Positions 53,697 to 62,640 of a stretch of 64,000 bases of DNA are shown here, piece by piece. The translations under genes were made by a program, and so were the position numbers. The stretch lies in NCBI GenBank assembly GCA_943908365.1, contig CALTTH010000004.1:1-64000 (forward strand). The letters are read 5' to 3'. The notes under the pieces were generated by a model. It saw only the letters and a program-made list of their open reading frames with translations. It made no database searches and was not told where the DNA came from. How positions within the stretch are numbered: the stretch's first letter is position 1; the number at the start of each line of letters is the position of its first letter. This DNA is from an uncultured Hyphomicrobiales bacterium. Lineage in GTDB: Bacteria > Pseudomonadota > Alphaproteobacteria > Rhizobiales > Rhizobiaceae.

Positions 53697-53733
53697 ATCC
53701 GGCCTCCTCGACTATCGTTTGAGGAGGCCGGAT
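53697..53733 (-). terminator. Strong hairpin after proX
   Basis: ATCCGGCCTCCTC (53697-53709) and GAGGAGGCCGGAT (53721-53733) form a perfect 13-bp stem with an 11-base loop, starting four bases past the proX stop. The T-tract is weak on either strand, but stem stability and position indicate a terminator or an mRNA 3' end. Confidence 0.7.
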
Positions 53734-53737
53734 TTCA

Positions 53738-54637
53738 TTAGCTCTGTTCTCCAACCCAGGCCTTCACCTGATCTGGATGATCCTTAATGTATTTTTCGAT
53801 CGCGGCCTCGTAGGATGTCTCCTGGGCTGTGAACATTGCCGCTTCCAGGTCGTTGAGCGGTACCTTCATGCGTGAAAGAAACTCGGCAGCCTTGGGGTTT
53901 TCTTCCCTGAATTTCTTCGACGCGAGGATGTCAACATGCTCCGCCTGACCCAAGGATTCCTTCGGGTCTGTCAGGTAGCGAAGCTTGTACTTTCCAAACA
54001 TCCAGTGCGGGCTCCAGGACGTTGCGACGAACCACTTTTCGCTTCGCATCGCCCGGTCAACTGTCGTTAGCATGCCTGCTTCGCTGGAAATCTGCAGCTT
54101 GTAGTCGCCAAGGTCATAGTCCTTGACGGCCTGCTGTGAAAGGCGGGTCAAACCAGCACCCGGATCAATGCCCTGTATCGTGCCGGACAACTTCTTCTGA
54201 ACGTCGGGCTTCTTCAGGTCCTCGATCGAAGAAATCTCTGCTTCAGGAATATAGGCTGGCACCACCCAACCCAGCTTCGCGCCGTCATAGACTGTGCCAA
54301 GCGTTTCGACCTTGTCCTTCACTTTCGCAAAGTAATCCGCATGGGTTGCTGGCAACCACGCCATCATCATTGCATCGATGTCGCCACGGCTCACGCCTTG
54401 GTAAAGTGGGGCGACATCCGTCTGGACGAGCTCTACATCCTGGCCAAGCTTTTCCTTGATCAGCTTGGCAGCAAGTTTAGTGACGAACTCAGCGTCGGAC
54501 CACGGGGCGAAGCCGAGCTTTACGGTTTTTGCATCTTGCGCCATCGCCGGCGCTGTCGAGCCAAAGAGCACAGCGGCAGCAAAGCCAATGGCGCCACCAA
54601 GTGCGGCCCGGCGGGTCGAGGAAAGTATCTTGAACAT
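53738..54637 (-). CDS. proX: Glycine betaine/proline ABC transporter binding protein
   Basis: A 299-residue OpuAC/ProX-type periplasmic binding protein with a signal peptide (FAAAVLFGSTAPAMA) and mature start near QDAKTVKLGF. Conserved segments include the ligand-cage Trp in MMMAWLPATH and the ATSWSPHWMF box near residue 205. It binds quaternary ammonium osmolytes such as glycine betaine, choline or proline betaine. It is the last gene of the proV-proW-proX operon, 66 bp after proW, and is followed by a strong hairpin. Confidence 0.88.
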   Translation of the reverse strand: MFKILSSTRRAALGGAIGFAAAVLFGSTAPAMAQDAKTVKLGFAPWSDAEFVTKLAAKLIKEKLGQDVELVQTDVAPLYQGVSRGDIDAMMMAWLPATHADYFAKVKDKVETLGTVYDGAKLGWVVPAYIPEAEISSIEDLKKPDVQKKLSGTIQGIDPGAGLTRLSQQAVKDYDLGDYKLQISSEAGMLTTVDRAMRSEKWFVATSWSPHWMFGKYKLRYLTDPKESLGQAEHVDILASKKFREENPKAAEFLSRMKVPLNDLEAAMFTAQETSYEAAIEKYIKDHPDQVKAWVGEQS

Positions 54638-54703
54638 ATGTTCTCCTTTTGGGAGGTTTGAATTTGCGGATTCAGCATCCGCATCATTGGGCGGCGCAGG
54701 GGC

Positions 54704-55588
54704 TCAGGCGGTTGCCGGAGACAATTCCTTGCGCTCGCTCTTTCTCTTGAAAAGCCCCGACCAAATGGCAGATTGAGGCTTTCCAAGGCTTTGGGTAAGG
54801 CGATCGAGGATCACCGCGAGGATGACGACAGCAAGACCGCCTTCGAAACCGGTGCCCACGTCGAGACGCTGTATACCGGTGAGAACCGTGTTCCCAATGC
54901 CGCCTGCGCCAATCATGGATGCAATGACAACCATGGAAAGCGACAGCATAATCGTCTGGTTGATGCCCGCCATGATCGAGGGCATGGCGTTAGGCAACTG
55001 AACCTTGAAGAGCAACTGCGAAGGAGTGCAGCCAAAGGCGTTTCCAGCTTCGATAAACTCTACATGCACCTGGCGAATACCAAGATTGGTGAGCCGCACC
55101 ACCGGCGGCATGGCGAAGATGACAGTCGCAATAGCACCAGGTACCGCACCAAGCCCAAAAAACATTGCCGCAGGAATGAGATAGACGAATGCGGGCATGG
55201 TTTGCATGAGGTCGAGGACCGGTCGGACGAGCGCAGCAACGGAATCCTTTCGCGCCATGGCGATCCCAAGCGGAAGCCCGATGATCATAGCCATCAATGT
55301 TGACGCTATGACAAGTGACAGCGTTTCCATCATCGCTGTCCAGAGTCCCATGTGGTCAACGAGCCAAAGCGCAAGTCCAGCTAACACACTAAAAGCTGCG
55401 CCGACGCGCCAAAACGACAGAATGACAAAGATGAGAATGCCCACAGGCATGGGAATGGCGGTTAGCGTTTCCTGGATGGCACTTGTCACGAACCCGATCA
55501 CAGTGGCGACGAAGTCCAAGAAGGGCGAAAAATTGTCCAGAACATAATTGACGACGGCATCGACGCCGTCCCCTATATCGAAATTCAT
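54704..55588 (-). CDS. proW: Glycine betaine/proline ABC permease
   Basis: 294 residues from the ATG at 55588 (GGAG eight bases upstream; the in-frame TTG at 55594 is inferior). It is an inner-membrane ProW-type permease with multiple helices. It shows MPAFVYLIPAAMFFGLGAVP and the coupling-helix motif EAGNAFGCTPSQLLFKVQLP, followed by GINQTIMLSLSMVVIASMIG. It pairs with ProV (42 bp upstream) and ProX (66 bp downstream). Confidence 0.9.
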   Translation of the reverse strand: MNFDIGDGVDAVVNYVLDNFSPFLDFVATVIGFVTSAIQETLTAIPMPVGILIFVILSFWRVGAAFSVLAGLALWLVDHMGLWTAMMETLSLVIASTLMAMIIGLPLGIAMARKDSVAALVRPVLDLMQTMPAFVYLIPAAMFFGLGAVPGAIATVIFAMPPVVRLTNLGIRQVHVEFIEAGNAFGCTPSQLLFKVQLPNAMPSIMAGINQTIMLSLSMVVIASMIGAGGIGNTVLTGIQRLDVGTGFEGGLAVVILAVILDRLTQSLGKPQSAIWSGLFKRKSERKELSPATA

Positions 55589-55630
55589 AGTCAAACTCCG
55601 GTTGTTGGCCGGTTGGGGGAAATGCTGAAA

Positions 55631-56863
55631 TCAGTTCGCGCGGTCGAGCGTTTCAAGCAGTGTCGATTTGCTGATGGAGCCGAGGTAGCGCCTGGAGTTG
55701 TCGACAACTGGAACCGGCCATGGGCTCGCAGCGACACGTCCGAGGACGTTCGACAAAGGCTCGTCAGCTGGGATCGGTTCGATCTCGGATAGAAACGCGG
55801 CCCTATAGGGGTCCGAATGTCCGGAACGCATATTTTCGACGAGCGTGGTCTGGCTAACAACGCCGTGATAGGTTTTGTCACGCCCCAAGATAATTGCGTA
55901 TTCGCGGTCGAATGTCTTCATTCGCTCGAGCGCTGCGGCAGCGGTTACACCTTGCCGATCGATGATCGTAACCTGCGTTTTTCGTGCGACGTCGCCGGCC
56001 TTGAAGACGTGAGTCACGTCAACGTTTCTAAAAAAGGAGCGAACGTAGTCGTTTGCCGGGTTCATCACGATTTCGTCTGGCGTGCCGACCTGGACGACAT
56101 CGCCGTTTTGCATGATGCAGATCCGGTCACCGATGCGCATCGCCTCGTCGAGGTCGTGGCTGACAAAAACGATGGTTCGGCTGTGCTCTGCCTGAAGGCG
56201 GACAAGTTCGTCCTGCATCTCCATGCGGATCAATGGATCGAGAGCGGAAAACGCCTCATCCATGAGCAGGATTGTGGGTTCACTGGCAAGCGCGCGCGCC
56301 AAGCCAACGCGTTGCTTCATCCCCCCTGAAAGCTGATCGGGCATGCTGTCTGCGTAACCGGCGAGACCGACGGCTTCCAGCGCCAGGAGCGCCTTTGCAT
56401 TGCGTTCAGCTTCTCCCATACCGGCAACCTCGAGTCCGAAGGCGGCATTGTTGATCACTGTGCGGTTGGGCAGGAGCGCAAAGGATTGGAATACCATGCT
56501 GATATCGCGCCTGCGCACTTCGATCAGGTCGCGACGTGACATTTTAGTGATATCTCGACCATCGATCTCGATTGAACCCGCCGTGGGCTCGATCAGCCTG
56601 TTGAGCAATCGCAGGAGGGTGGACTTTCCCGAGCCTGAGAGGCCCATGATAACAAAAATTTCGCCGGCTTGAATATCAAAGCTGGCCTTGTTGACGCCAA
56701 CGGAACATCCAGTTGAGGAGTGGATTTCAGTTTTCGTCTTCCCGGCGCGAACCATATCCAGCGCCTTGTCGGTGTCCTCACCGAATATCTTATAGACGTT
56801 ATTGAGACTGATTTTGGTCGTAACCGGCGGAGCCAGCGCGTCATTTTCAGTTTGAGAATTCAT
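55631..56863 (-). CDS. proV: Glycine betaine/proline ABC ATPase with CBS domains
   Basis: A 410-residue ProV/OpuAA-type ATPase. The N-terminal ABC domain has GLSGSGKS Walker A, LSGGMKQRVGLA signature, DEAFSALDP Walker B and the switch His in VSHDLDEA. The C-terminal ~130 residues form two CBS motifs (IIDRQGVTAAAALERMKTFD, then VVDNSRRYLGSISKSTLLET), which sense ionic strength in homologues. It is the first gene of the osmoprotectant-uptake operon. Confidence 0.92.
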   Translation of the reverse strand: MNSQTENDALAPPVTTKISLNNVYKIFGEDTDKALDMVRAGKTKTEIHSSTGCSVGVNKASFDIQAGEIFVIMGLSGSGKSTLLRLLNRLIEPTAGSIEIDGRDITKMSRRDLIEVRRRDISMVFQSFALLPNRTVINNAAFGLEVAGMGEAERNAKALLALEAVGLAGYADSMPDQLSGGMKQRVGLARALASEPTILLMDEAFSALDPLIRMEMQDELVRLQAEHSRTIVFVSHDLDEAMRIGDRICIMQNGDVVQVGTPDEIVMNPANDYVRSFFRNVDVTHVFKAGDVARKTQVTIIDRQGVTAAAALERMKTFDREYAIILGRDKTYHGVVSQTTLVENMRSGHSDPYRAAFLSEIEPIPADEPLSNVLGRVAASPWPVPVVDNSRRYLGSISKSTLLETLDRAN

Positions 56864-57450
56864 AAATTTAATTCAGCCCAGCATGGAGCAAGGGCATTCT
56901 CCTTCTTTATCGCAGTTGGCCCTGACAAACTCACGGTTCGACAAGAGCGGGACATCGACAGGATTACAGCTTGTTTGCGACATAACCGCTACTGCAAGCT
57001 TTGGAACGAGGGTTCAAATCTGTGATAATGCCTTTGCATAAACACTATTCGACCCGAATGAAAATCCGAAGTAGCGAGCGACAAGCTCGCCGATGAGCGC
57101 TTCCTAAGACAATTTTTTTCCAATGTCCATAAAAAAACCTTAAATTTTTTTCGCAAAGAGCGCTAAAGCCGCTCTTTGAATGCGACCATTGACCGAAGGA
57201 TCAAGACTGCCGGAGCGAAAAAGAGGGGCTTATCGAACGCACATGACCATCACATTTCGCGACGAATGCAATGAACTTCGATCGGTCAATTTGCGACATT
57301 TGATCCTCTGGATTTGCGCATAGAGCCGGGCAGCTCACCCCAAAGTTCGATACGGTGATCCCTTTCGACTTGAAGCTGCAACGTCGCCATATGGCACAGG
57401 CCGTCGCGCACCCTCATTGGCCGCCCAGCAAGCGAAGCATCCTCTAGAAC
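56864..57450. other. 587-bp gap between proV and the siderophore ATPase
   Basis: No gene is supported. CAAAGAGCG-N7-CGCTCTTTG at 57154-57178 is a perfect 9-bp inverted repeat; the T-run lies before it on the plus strand, so it does not look like a plus-strand terminator, and the minus strand lacks one too. The proV promoter must lie in the part adjoining 56863. Confidence 0.4.
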
Positions 57451-58263
57451 CTATTGCGCGAAAGCCAACAACCGGCCGCTCGATGGCTGCCGGAGAATAT
57501 CCATGCGGACATCGAAAATGCGCGCAAGCTCCTCCACCGTCATGATCTCCTCGGGTGTACCTTGCGCCATCAGGCTGCCGGAATGCAACGCGACCACCCT
57601 ATCGCAATAGCGCGCGGCCATGTTGATGTCGTGCAGAACGGTTATGATGGTGATGCCTTTTTTTCGGCAAAGGTCCCGCGTCAGCGAAAGGACGTCCAGT
57701 TGCTGGCCAATATCGAGAGCCGAGATGGGTTCGTCGAGTAACAGGCAGGTGGCATCCTGAGCCACGAGCATGGCGAGCCACACACGCTGGCGCTCTCCGC
57801 CGGAAAGGCTGTCAACCATCCGCTCCGCAAACGGCCCAATGCCCGTAAGAGCGATTGCCTCATCGACCTTTGCCTGATCTGACGTGCCGAAGCGTCCGAG
57901 CGCTCCGTGCCAGGGATAGCGGCCAAGCGCGACCAGCTCCTTGACGAGCATGCCGGGCGCAACTGGCGTTCGCTGTGGCAGGTAGGCGAGCCGGCGAGCG
58001 AGATCCCGGCCGCCCCAGCTTTCAAGCGGCTTTCCCTCGAAATGGATTGTGCCTGCACTTGCGGGTTGCTGTCGGCCGATCAGCTTTAGGAGGGTGGATT
58101 TGCCGGAGCCATTGTGACCTATCAGAGCAACTGAGAGACCCGCGGGAATATCGAGCGTTAGCGGTTGGAGTAGGACCCGGCCGTCGACAGCGAAAGTAAC
58201 ATCCTTAAGCGAAACAACAGGCGGAACTGCTTCTACGGTATGAGGATCAGCGTTCGTCACCAT
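57451..58263 (-). CDS. fhuC: Fe3+-siderophore (hydroxamate) ABC transporter ATPase, FhuC/FecE type
   Basis: A 270-residue FecE/FhuC-family ATPase: Walker A GHNGSGKST, signature LSGGERQRVWLAML, Walker B DEPISALD, switch His in VLHDINMAARYC. YPWHGALGRF near residue 117 is the family-typical GRYP region. It drives the FhuB/FhuD-like importer encoded to the right. It is divergent from the AraC regulator instead of lying in line with fhuB, an arrangement found in some rhizobial fox/fhu loci. The hydroxamate assignment comes from the neighbours. Confidence 0.85.
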   Translation of the reverse strand: MVTNADPHTVEAVPPVVSLKDVTFAVDGRVLLQPLTLDIPAGLSVALIGHNGSGKSTLLKLIGRQQPASAGTIHFEGKPLESWGGRDLARRLAYLPQRTPVAPGMLVKELVALGRYPWHGALGRFGTSDQAKVDEAIALTGIGPFAERMVDSLSGGERQRVWLAMLVAQDATCLLLDEPISALDIGQQLDVLSLTRDLCRKKGITIITVLHDINMAARYCDRVVALHSGSLMAQGTPEEIMTVEELARIFDVRMDILRQPSSGRLLAFAQ

Positions 58264-58402
58264 TGTCGGTCACCCGTCTTGCATGTTTCTCGATCAAGCG
58301 GGGTCATGTTTCGTCCATTTGGCAACATGGTAACACGCCTGCCCCGATATCGACAGGAACGCGCGCGGCGCGGTCGAGTCCAGGGATTGCAGCTAGTTAG
58401 AG

Positions 58403-58425
58403 AACTTGATAATCATATGCAAGTT
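58403..58425. promoter_or_regulatory. Inverted repeat, iron-responsive-site candidate upstream of the AraC gene
   Basis: AACTTG (58403-58408) and CAAGTT (58420-58425) flank ATAATCATATG, so the core TGATAATCAT resembles half of a Fur box. It ends five bases before the AraC ATG, at the divergent promoter with the ATPase gene. It could be bound by Fur/Mur, RirA or the AraC protein itself. This is a positional guess. Confidence 0.4.
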
Positions 58426-58430
58426 TTACC

Positions 58431-59327
58431 ATGGGGTGCTCAATCATGAATTTCCAGCCACGGATGGAAAACAGGATCGAAGGTTTCTCTGTCGTGGGTG
58501 GGCTGCGCCGCCGCTATTGGAACGGGATAACTGCCGATCTCTGGGATGTCGAGTGCGCCTCCTATGCGGGCGGTCACTATACAGCTCGCGACCCCCGCCT
58601 CTTTATCCTTTTGGACCAACAAGGACGTGGTCGGTCGAACGTAAAGCTGTCTCCTAAATCGTCCGGCACGCCGCAGGATGGTCGTAGCCCGATTTCCTAC
58701 ATTCCCGCTGACATGGATTTGTGGGTTGATTTCGCCGATGTGCAATATGTCCGGCACCTCGATATCCATTTCGATGCGGATGTTCTGGTCCAGCGGCTTT
58801 CAGAAGAAATTGATCCGAAGAAGCTACAGGATCCACAGTTGCTGTTCTTCGACCAACGTGTGCTAACACTCGCGGAACTGATCGCGACCGAACTTACCAA
58901 TAGCGCGCCACTGAACGATCTCTATGGAGACAGCCTTGCGTTGGCCCTCCTGATCGACGTTCTGAAATTGGAAAAGACATCGCCGCGGCGGCGCAGCACT
59001 CTTGCGGGATGGCAATTGCGCCGAGCCACCGATTTCATCAGCGAAAACTGCACCCGCAACATCCGCCTGCAGGAGCTCGCCGAGCTCACCCGAATGTCGC
59101 AATCGCATTTCAGCCACTCATTCAAGGCATCGACTGGTCTGGCGCCGCATGAGTGGCAAATGAGGACCAGGTTGGAGAAGGCAAAGGAACTGCTTTCATT
59201 GGATACCCTACCGCTGACTGAGATCGCAGCTGAGGCCGGATTCTCCGACCAGGCGCATTTCACAAAAGTATTTCGCAAACATCTCGGGACGACGCCAGCA
59301 CGTTGGCGTAAAGCTCGCCAGTCGTGA
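58431..59327 (+). CDS. AraC-family regulator of the siderophore-uptake locus
   Basis: A 298-residue AraC/XylS protein; MNFQPRME at 58446 is an alternative start. The N-terminal ~190 residues are a divergent effector domain; the C-terminal ~95 form the double HTH (LQELAELTRMSQSHFSHSFK, LPLTEIAAEAGFSDQAHFTK, then GTTPARWR). It lies between the divergent ATPase and the receptor on the same strand as the receptor. Such regulators (PchR, YbtA types) are activated by the imported ferric siderophore and switch on the receptor gene. The 213 bp before the receptor contain no gene and probably its promoter. Confidence 0.85.
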   Translation: MGCSIMNFQPRMENRIEGFSVVGGLRRRYWNGITADLWDVECASYAGGHYTARDPRLFILLDQQGRGRSNVKLSPKSSGTPQDGRSPISYIPADMDLWVDFADVQYVRHLDIHFDADVLVQRLSEEIDPKKLQDPQLLFFDQRVLTLAELIATELTNSAPLNDLYGDSLALALLIDVLKLEKTSPRRRSTLAGWQLRRATDFISENCTRNIRLQELAELTRMSQSHFSHSFKASTGLAPHEWQMRTRLEKAKELLSLDTLPLTEIAAEAGFSDQAHFTKVFRKHLGTTPARWRKARQS

Positions 59328-59540
59328 CCGATGTCTAGCAAGCGGCAAATCTGACGCCGTTTCTAGCAGGCGGGAGGTGGATTTTTGTAAATTTCCGCTG
59401 GCTGTCGTGAGAGATCGCCCAAAAACATCCAATTGCTGCAGATCAAGCCAATCCAATCGGGCTAAAGATGAGTTAGTTGCTCACCTATTGCGGGGCCGCA
59501 TCGAGCTAAGAGGCGGCGAGTTTGTGTAGTGGGGCACATA

Positions 59541-61688
59541 ATGGACAAGACTCGAAGAGGATTTGGGGCGAGGTTTGAGCTGTGTGGAGTGGCGGTCATC
59601 GCCATTTGCTCTACCTGGCCGGCGCATGCACAGGAGGCCGCGACCACGCTTGCTCCGATCGTCATCCGCGGAGACCAAGATGCTGAAGGCTCCGTTAAAG
59701 GTTACGTCGCGAAGAACTCCTCTACCGGTTCGAAGAGCGATACGCCAATTCAGGAAATCCCCCAGGCGGTCTCCGTCATCGGCCGTGAGGAATTGGATGA
59801 TCGGGGCGTGGTTAACAAGGTGGATGAGGCTTTACGCTACACCCCGGGCGTCACGACCCAGCCCTTCGGCAATGATCCCGATACGGACTGGTATTACATT
59901 CGCGGTTTTGACGCGAGCCAGACCGGTGTCTATCTCGATGGGCTCAGCCTCTTTTCCTACGGTTTCGGCAATTTCCAGATCGATCCATTCGCTCTGGAGC
60001 GCGTTGAAGTCCTGAAGGGGCCAGCATCGGTTCTCTATGGTGGCGCGAATGCGGGCGGTATCGTCAACATGACGAGCAAGCGGCCGACGGATGCCCCCTA
60101 TTACTACACGGAAGCTGGCGTCAACAGTAACGGCAATGGGTATGGCGCCTTCGACATTTCCGACAAGGTCAATGAGGATGGGACGATGCAGTATCGTCTG
60201 ACCGGCAAGATCGGCGGCGGTGATGGCTATACGGATTACACGCACGACTTCCGAGGCTTCATCATGCCGCAGCTGACGATCTCGCCTGACGAAGACACGA
60301 AACTCACTCTTTGGGCTTCCTATGCCGGATTGGACCAACTGCACACCGGCAATGGCTTCCTACCCTATGAGGGCACTGTCATCGACCGCGCCGATGTCGG
60401 CAAGATTCCACGCCGCTTCTTCCCCGGCGAACCTGATATTGACACCGGCCGCTACAGCCAGACAATGGCCGGCTATGAACTTAAGCACACCTTCGATGAC
60501 GGCTGGAAGTTGACCTCCAATCTCCGTTACGGGCACCTGAACAAGTACGAGCACTTCGTTTACCCGTACCTGTGGGCGTCAGCAACCGAACTGAACCGGA
60601 TCAACTTCGAGGGCGATACCTCCGCCGACACGGTCGGATGGGATAACCGGATCGAAAATTCCTTCGATCTGGGCGGCATCGAACACAAGGTCATGCTGGG
60701 CGTGGATTACCGCCTTTATCGCATCGATAATGTCCAGAACTCGGTATTCGGATCCGGTCCTATCGACGTCAACAATCCGGTCTATGGCCAGCCGCAAGCA
60801 GCTCCTTCGCCGCTCTACAACGAGACGGTGACGATGAACCAGCTCGGCCTTTATGCCCAGGACCAAATCCGCTTCGGTGGCGGCTGGCTGGTGACGCTCA
60901 ACGGCCGTTACGACGTCGTTCACACAGATTTTGACAACAAGCTGACGCCGGCGGGCAGCTTCAAAGATACCGATGGTGCTTGGAGCGGTCGTGCCGGTCT
61001 CGCCTACGAGTTCGACAACGGCGTCACGCCCTACATAAGTGCCTCAACCTTCTTCAATCCGCTTGTCGGACGCGGGCTGCAAGGTCCGCTGAAGCCGGAG
61101 GAAGGCGAACAGTATGAAGCAGGGATCAAGTATGTGCCTGAGTTCATGGATGCCTCAATCACGGCCTCGGTGTTCCAGATCAACAAGCGCAATGCCACCG
61201 TATCGATCGCGACTGCCCCATTTACAGATCAGTTGGGTGGAGCGCAGTCGAGGGGCTTTGAAATCGAAGGCAAGGTCAATGTCGACGAAAATTGGAAGCT
61301 GCTTGCGTCCTACGCCTATACCGACACCGAAGTGACCAAAAATGATCCCAATCCAGATCTTGTCGGAAAGTCGCTTTATGTCGTCCCCGAGCATTCAGCG
61401 TCTCTCTGGGCAGACTACACCGTGACATCTGGGATGCTGGAGGGTGTGAGTATCGGTGCTGGCCTGCGTTACAAGGGCAAGTCCTGGGCAGACGAAGCCA
61501 ATACAAAGAGCGTCCCCGAATCGACCGTTGTCGATGCGGCGATCCGTTACAAGAAGGACGACTGGACCGCGTCGCTCAACGTCACTAACCTCTTCGACAA
61601 GACCTATGTGGAGGCCTGCCGCGGTGAAGGCGCCTGCGGCTACGGCGATGCGCGTACGCTGATGTTCAAAGTTAGCAAAGCTTGGTAA
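59541..61688 (+). CDS. TonB-dependent ferric-siderophore receptor, FhuA/FoxA type
   Basis: 715 residues from the ATG at 59541 (GTGGGG upstream; a GTG at 59529 is an alternative). It has a signal peptide ending near AHAQEA, then a TonB-box-like TLAPIVIRG, the plug domain (IPQAVSVIGREELDD, YYIRGFDASQTGVYLDGL, VEVLKGPASVLYGGANAGG), and a 22-strand barrel ending with the aromatic outer-membrane signal FKVSKAW. It sits in the outer membrane and imports a hydroxamate-type ferric siderophore, judged from its plug and the FhuB neighbour. An intrinsic-terminator-like hairpin follows its stop. Confidence 0.88.
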   Translation: MDKTRRGFGARFELCGVAVIAICSTWPAHAQEAATTLAPIVIRGDQDAEGSVKGYVAKNSSTGSKSDTPIQEIPQAVSVIGREELDDRGVVNKVDEALRYTPGVTTQPFGNDPDTDWYYIRGFDASQTGVYLDGLSLFSYGFGNFQIDPFALERVEVLKGPASVLYGGANAGGIVNMTSKRPTDAPYYYTEAGVNSNGNGYGAFDISDKVNEDGTMQYRLTGKIGGGDGYTDYTHDFRGFIMPQLTISPDEDTKLTLWASYAGLDQLHTGNGFLPYEGTVIDRADVGKIPRRFFPGEPDIDTGRYSQTMAGYELKHTFDDGWKLTSNLRYGHLNKYEHFVYPYLWASATELNRINFEGDTSADTVGWDNRIENSFDLGGIEHKVMLGVDYRLYRIDNVQNSVFGSGPIDVNNPVYGQPQAAPSPLYNETVTMNQLGLYAQDQIRFGGGWLVTLNGRYDVVHTDFDNKLTPAGSFKDTDGAWSGRAGLAYEFDNGVTPYISASTFFNPLVGRGLQGPLKPEEGEQYEAGIKYVPEFMDASITASVFQINKRNATVSIATAPFTDQLGGAQSRGFEIEGKVNVDENWKLLASYAYTDTEVTKNDPNPDLVGKSLYVVPEHSASLWADYTVTSGMLEGVSIGAGLRYKGKSWADEANTKSVPESTVVDAAIRYKKDDWTASLNVTNLFDKTYVEACRGEGACGYGDARTLMFKVSKAW

Positions 61689-61716
61689 GCCGAAGCATTC
61701 ACACATGTTTACTAAA

Positions 61717-61743
61717 GGCTCTCGACTTTGCAAGTCGAGGGCC
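61717..61743 (+). terminator. Terminator/attenuator hairpin between receptor and binding-protein genes
   Basis: GGCTCTCGACTT (61717-61728) pairs with AAGTCGAGGGCC (61732-61743) over 12 bp with one G-T wobble and a three-base loop, preceded by AAA and followed by TTT. It probably lowers expression of the binding protein and permease relative to the receptor. It also makes an ATG at 61705 unlikely as the start of the next gene. Confidence 0.7.
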
Positions 61744-61773
61744 TTTGTGACAGGAGCCACATTGAACGTGCAT

Positions 61774-62640
61774 ATGACGCGAAGAACTCTGCTTTCGGGC
61801 GCGGCGGCACTTGCAGCGGCGAGCGGCGTACAAGCGACACCAGTGGCGCCTCGGATTGCTACCCTCGATTGGGCCCTTCTTGAAACGCTCCTGACTGTAG
61901 GCGCAAATGTTGTCGCGGCGGCGGAACTCCGCCAGTTCAAAGATGTCGTGGTCAAGCCGGACCTCCCGGACGGCGTCGCCGATATCGGCCTACGTGGCAC
62001 ACCCAATTTCGAAGCGCTTCGATTTGCGCGTCCAGACGTCATCTTTAACTCGAATTTCTACGCCTGGGCCGATCCGCTCATGAGCCGTATCGCGCCTGTC
62101 GAAAGCCATTCGATCTACGTGGCCGGCAAAAACCCTTACACTCTTGCCGAACAAGCAACGATCGCGATCGGTGAACGGTTGGAGCTTCCTCAGGCCCGCA
62201 TGATGGTCGACGCGGTCGCAACACGGCTCGATGACCTGAAACATATGATCACCAATGATTATGGAAGGCCTGTCCTTCCTATCAATCTCGGTGACGCGCG
62301 ACATTATCGGGTCTTCGGGTCAGACAGCATGTTCGGGGAGGTGCTGAAAAGATTAGGGCTGATGAGCGCATGGGATGGCGCTACAAGCTATTCCGCCACT
62401 GCGCCCATGGGTATTGAGACGCTCGCGTCCATGCCCGACGCGGCTATCGTCCTCATACCGCCTCATCCCCAAGACGCTTTCGAGGGATTGAGCAGGAGCG
62501 CATTTTGGAACGCCCTTCCTGCCGTTCGTGAGAACCGCGTGCTGACGCTGAAGTCAATCAATCCCTATGGAGCGCTACCGGCAGCGCGGCGCTTCGCCGA
62601 ACTTCTTGCTGAAGGGATTTCAGGTGTCCGAATCCGCTGA
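61774..62640 (+). CDS. fhuD: Ferric-siderophore binding protein, FhuD type
   Basis: About 288 residues from the ATG at 61774. The only ribosome site, AGGAG at 61752-61756, fits an in-frame TTG at 61762 or GTG at 61768 better, so the true start may be up to four codons earlier. The N-terminus has a twin-arginine-like signal (MTRRTLLSGAAALAAA). The mature protein has FhuD-like segments PRIATLDWALLETLLTVGAN and the helical-backbone fold of class III binding proteins. It is periplasmic and delivers the siderophore to FhuB. Its stop overlaps the permease GTG start. Confidence 0.83.
   Translation: MTRRTLLSGAAALAAASGVQATPVAPRIATLDWALLETLLTVGANVVAAAELRQFKDVVVKPDLPDGVADIGLRGTPNFEALRFARPDVIFNSNFYAWADPLMSRIAPVESHSIYVAGKNPYTLAEQATIAIGERLELPQARMMVDAVATRLDDLKHMITNDYGRPVLPINLGDARHYRVFGSDSMFGEVLKRLGLMSAWDGATSYSATAPMGIETLASMPDAAIVLIPPHPQDAFEGLSRSAFWNALPAVRENRVLTLKSINPYGALPAARRFAELLAEGISGVRIR

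Noticed and set aside
57154..57178. 9-bp inverted repeat as a terminator
   Set aside because: No T-run follows it on either strand, and no transcript is known to end there.
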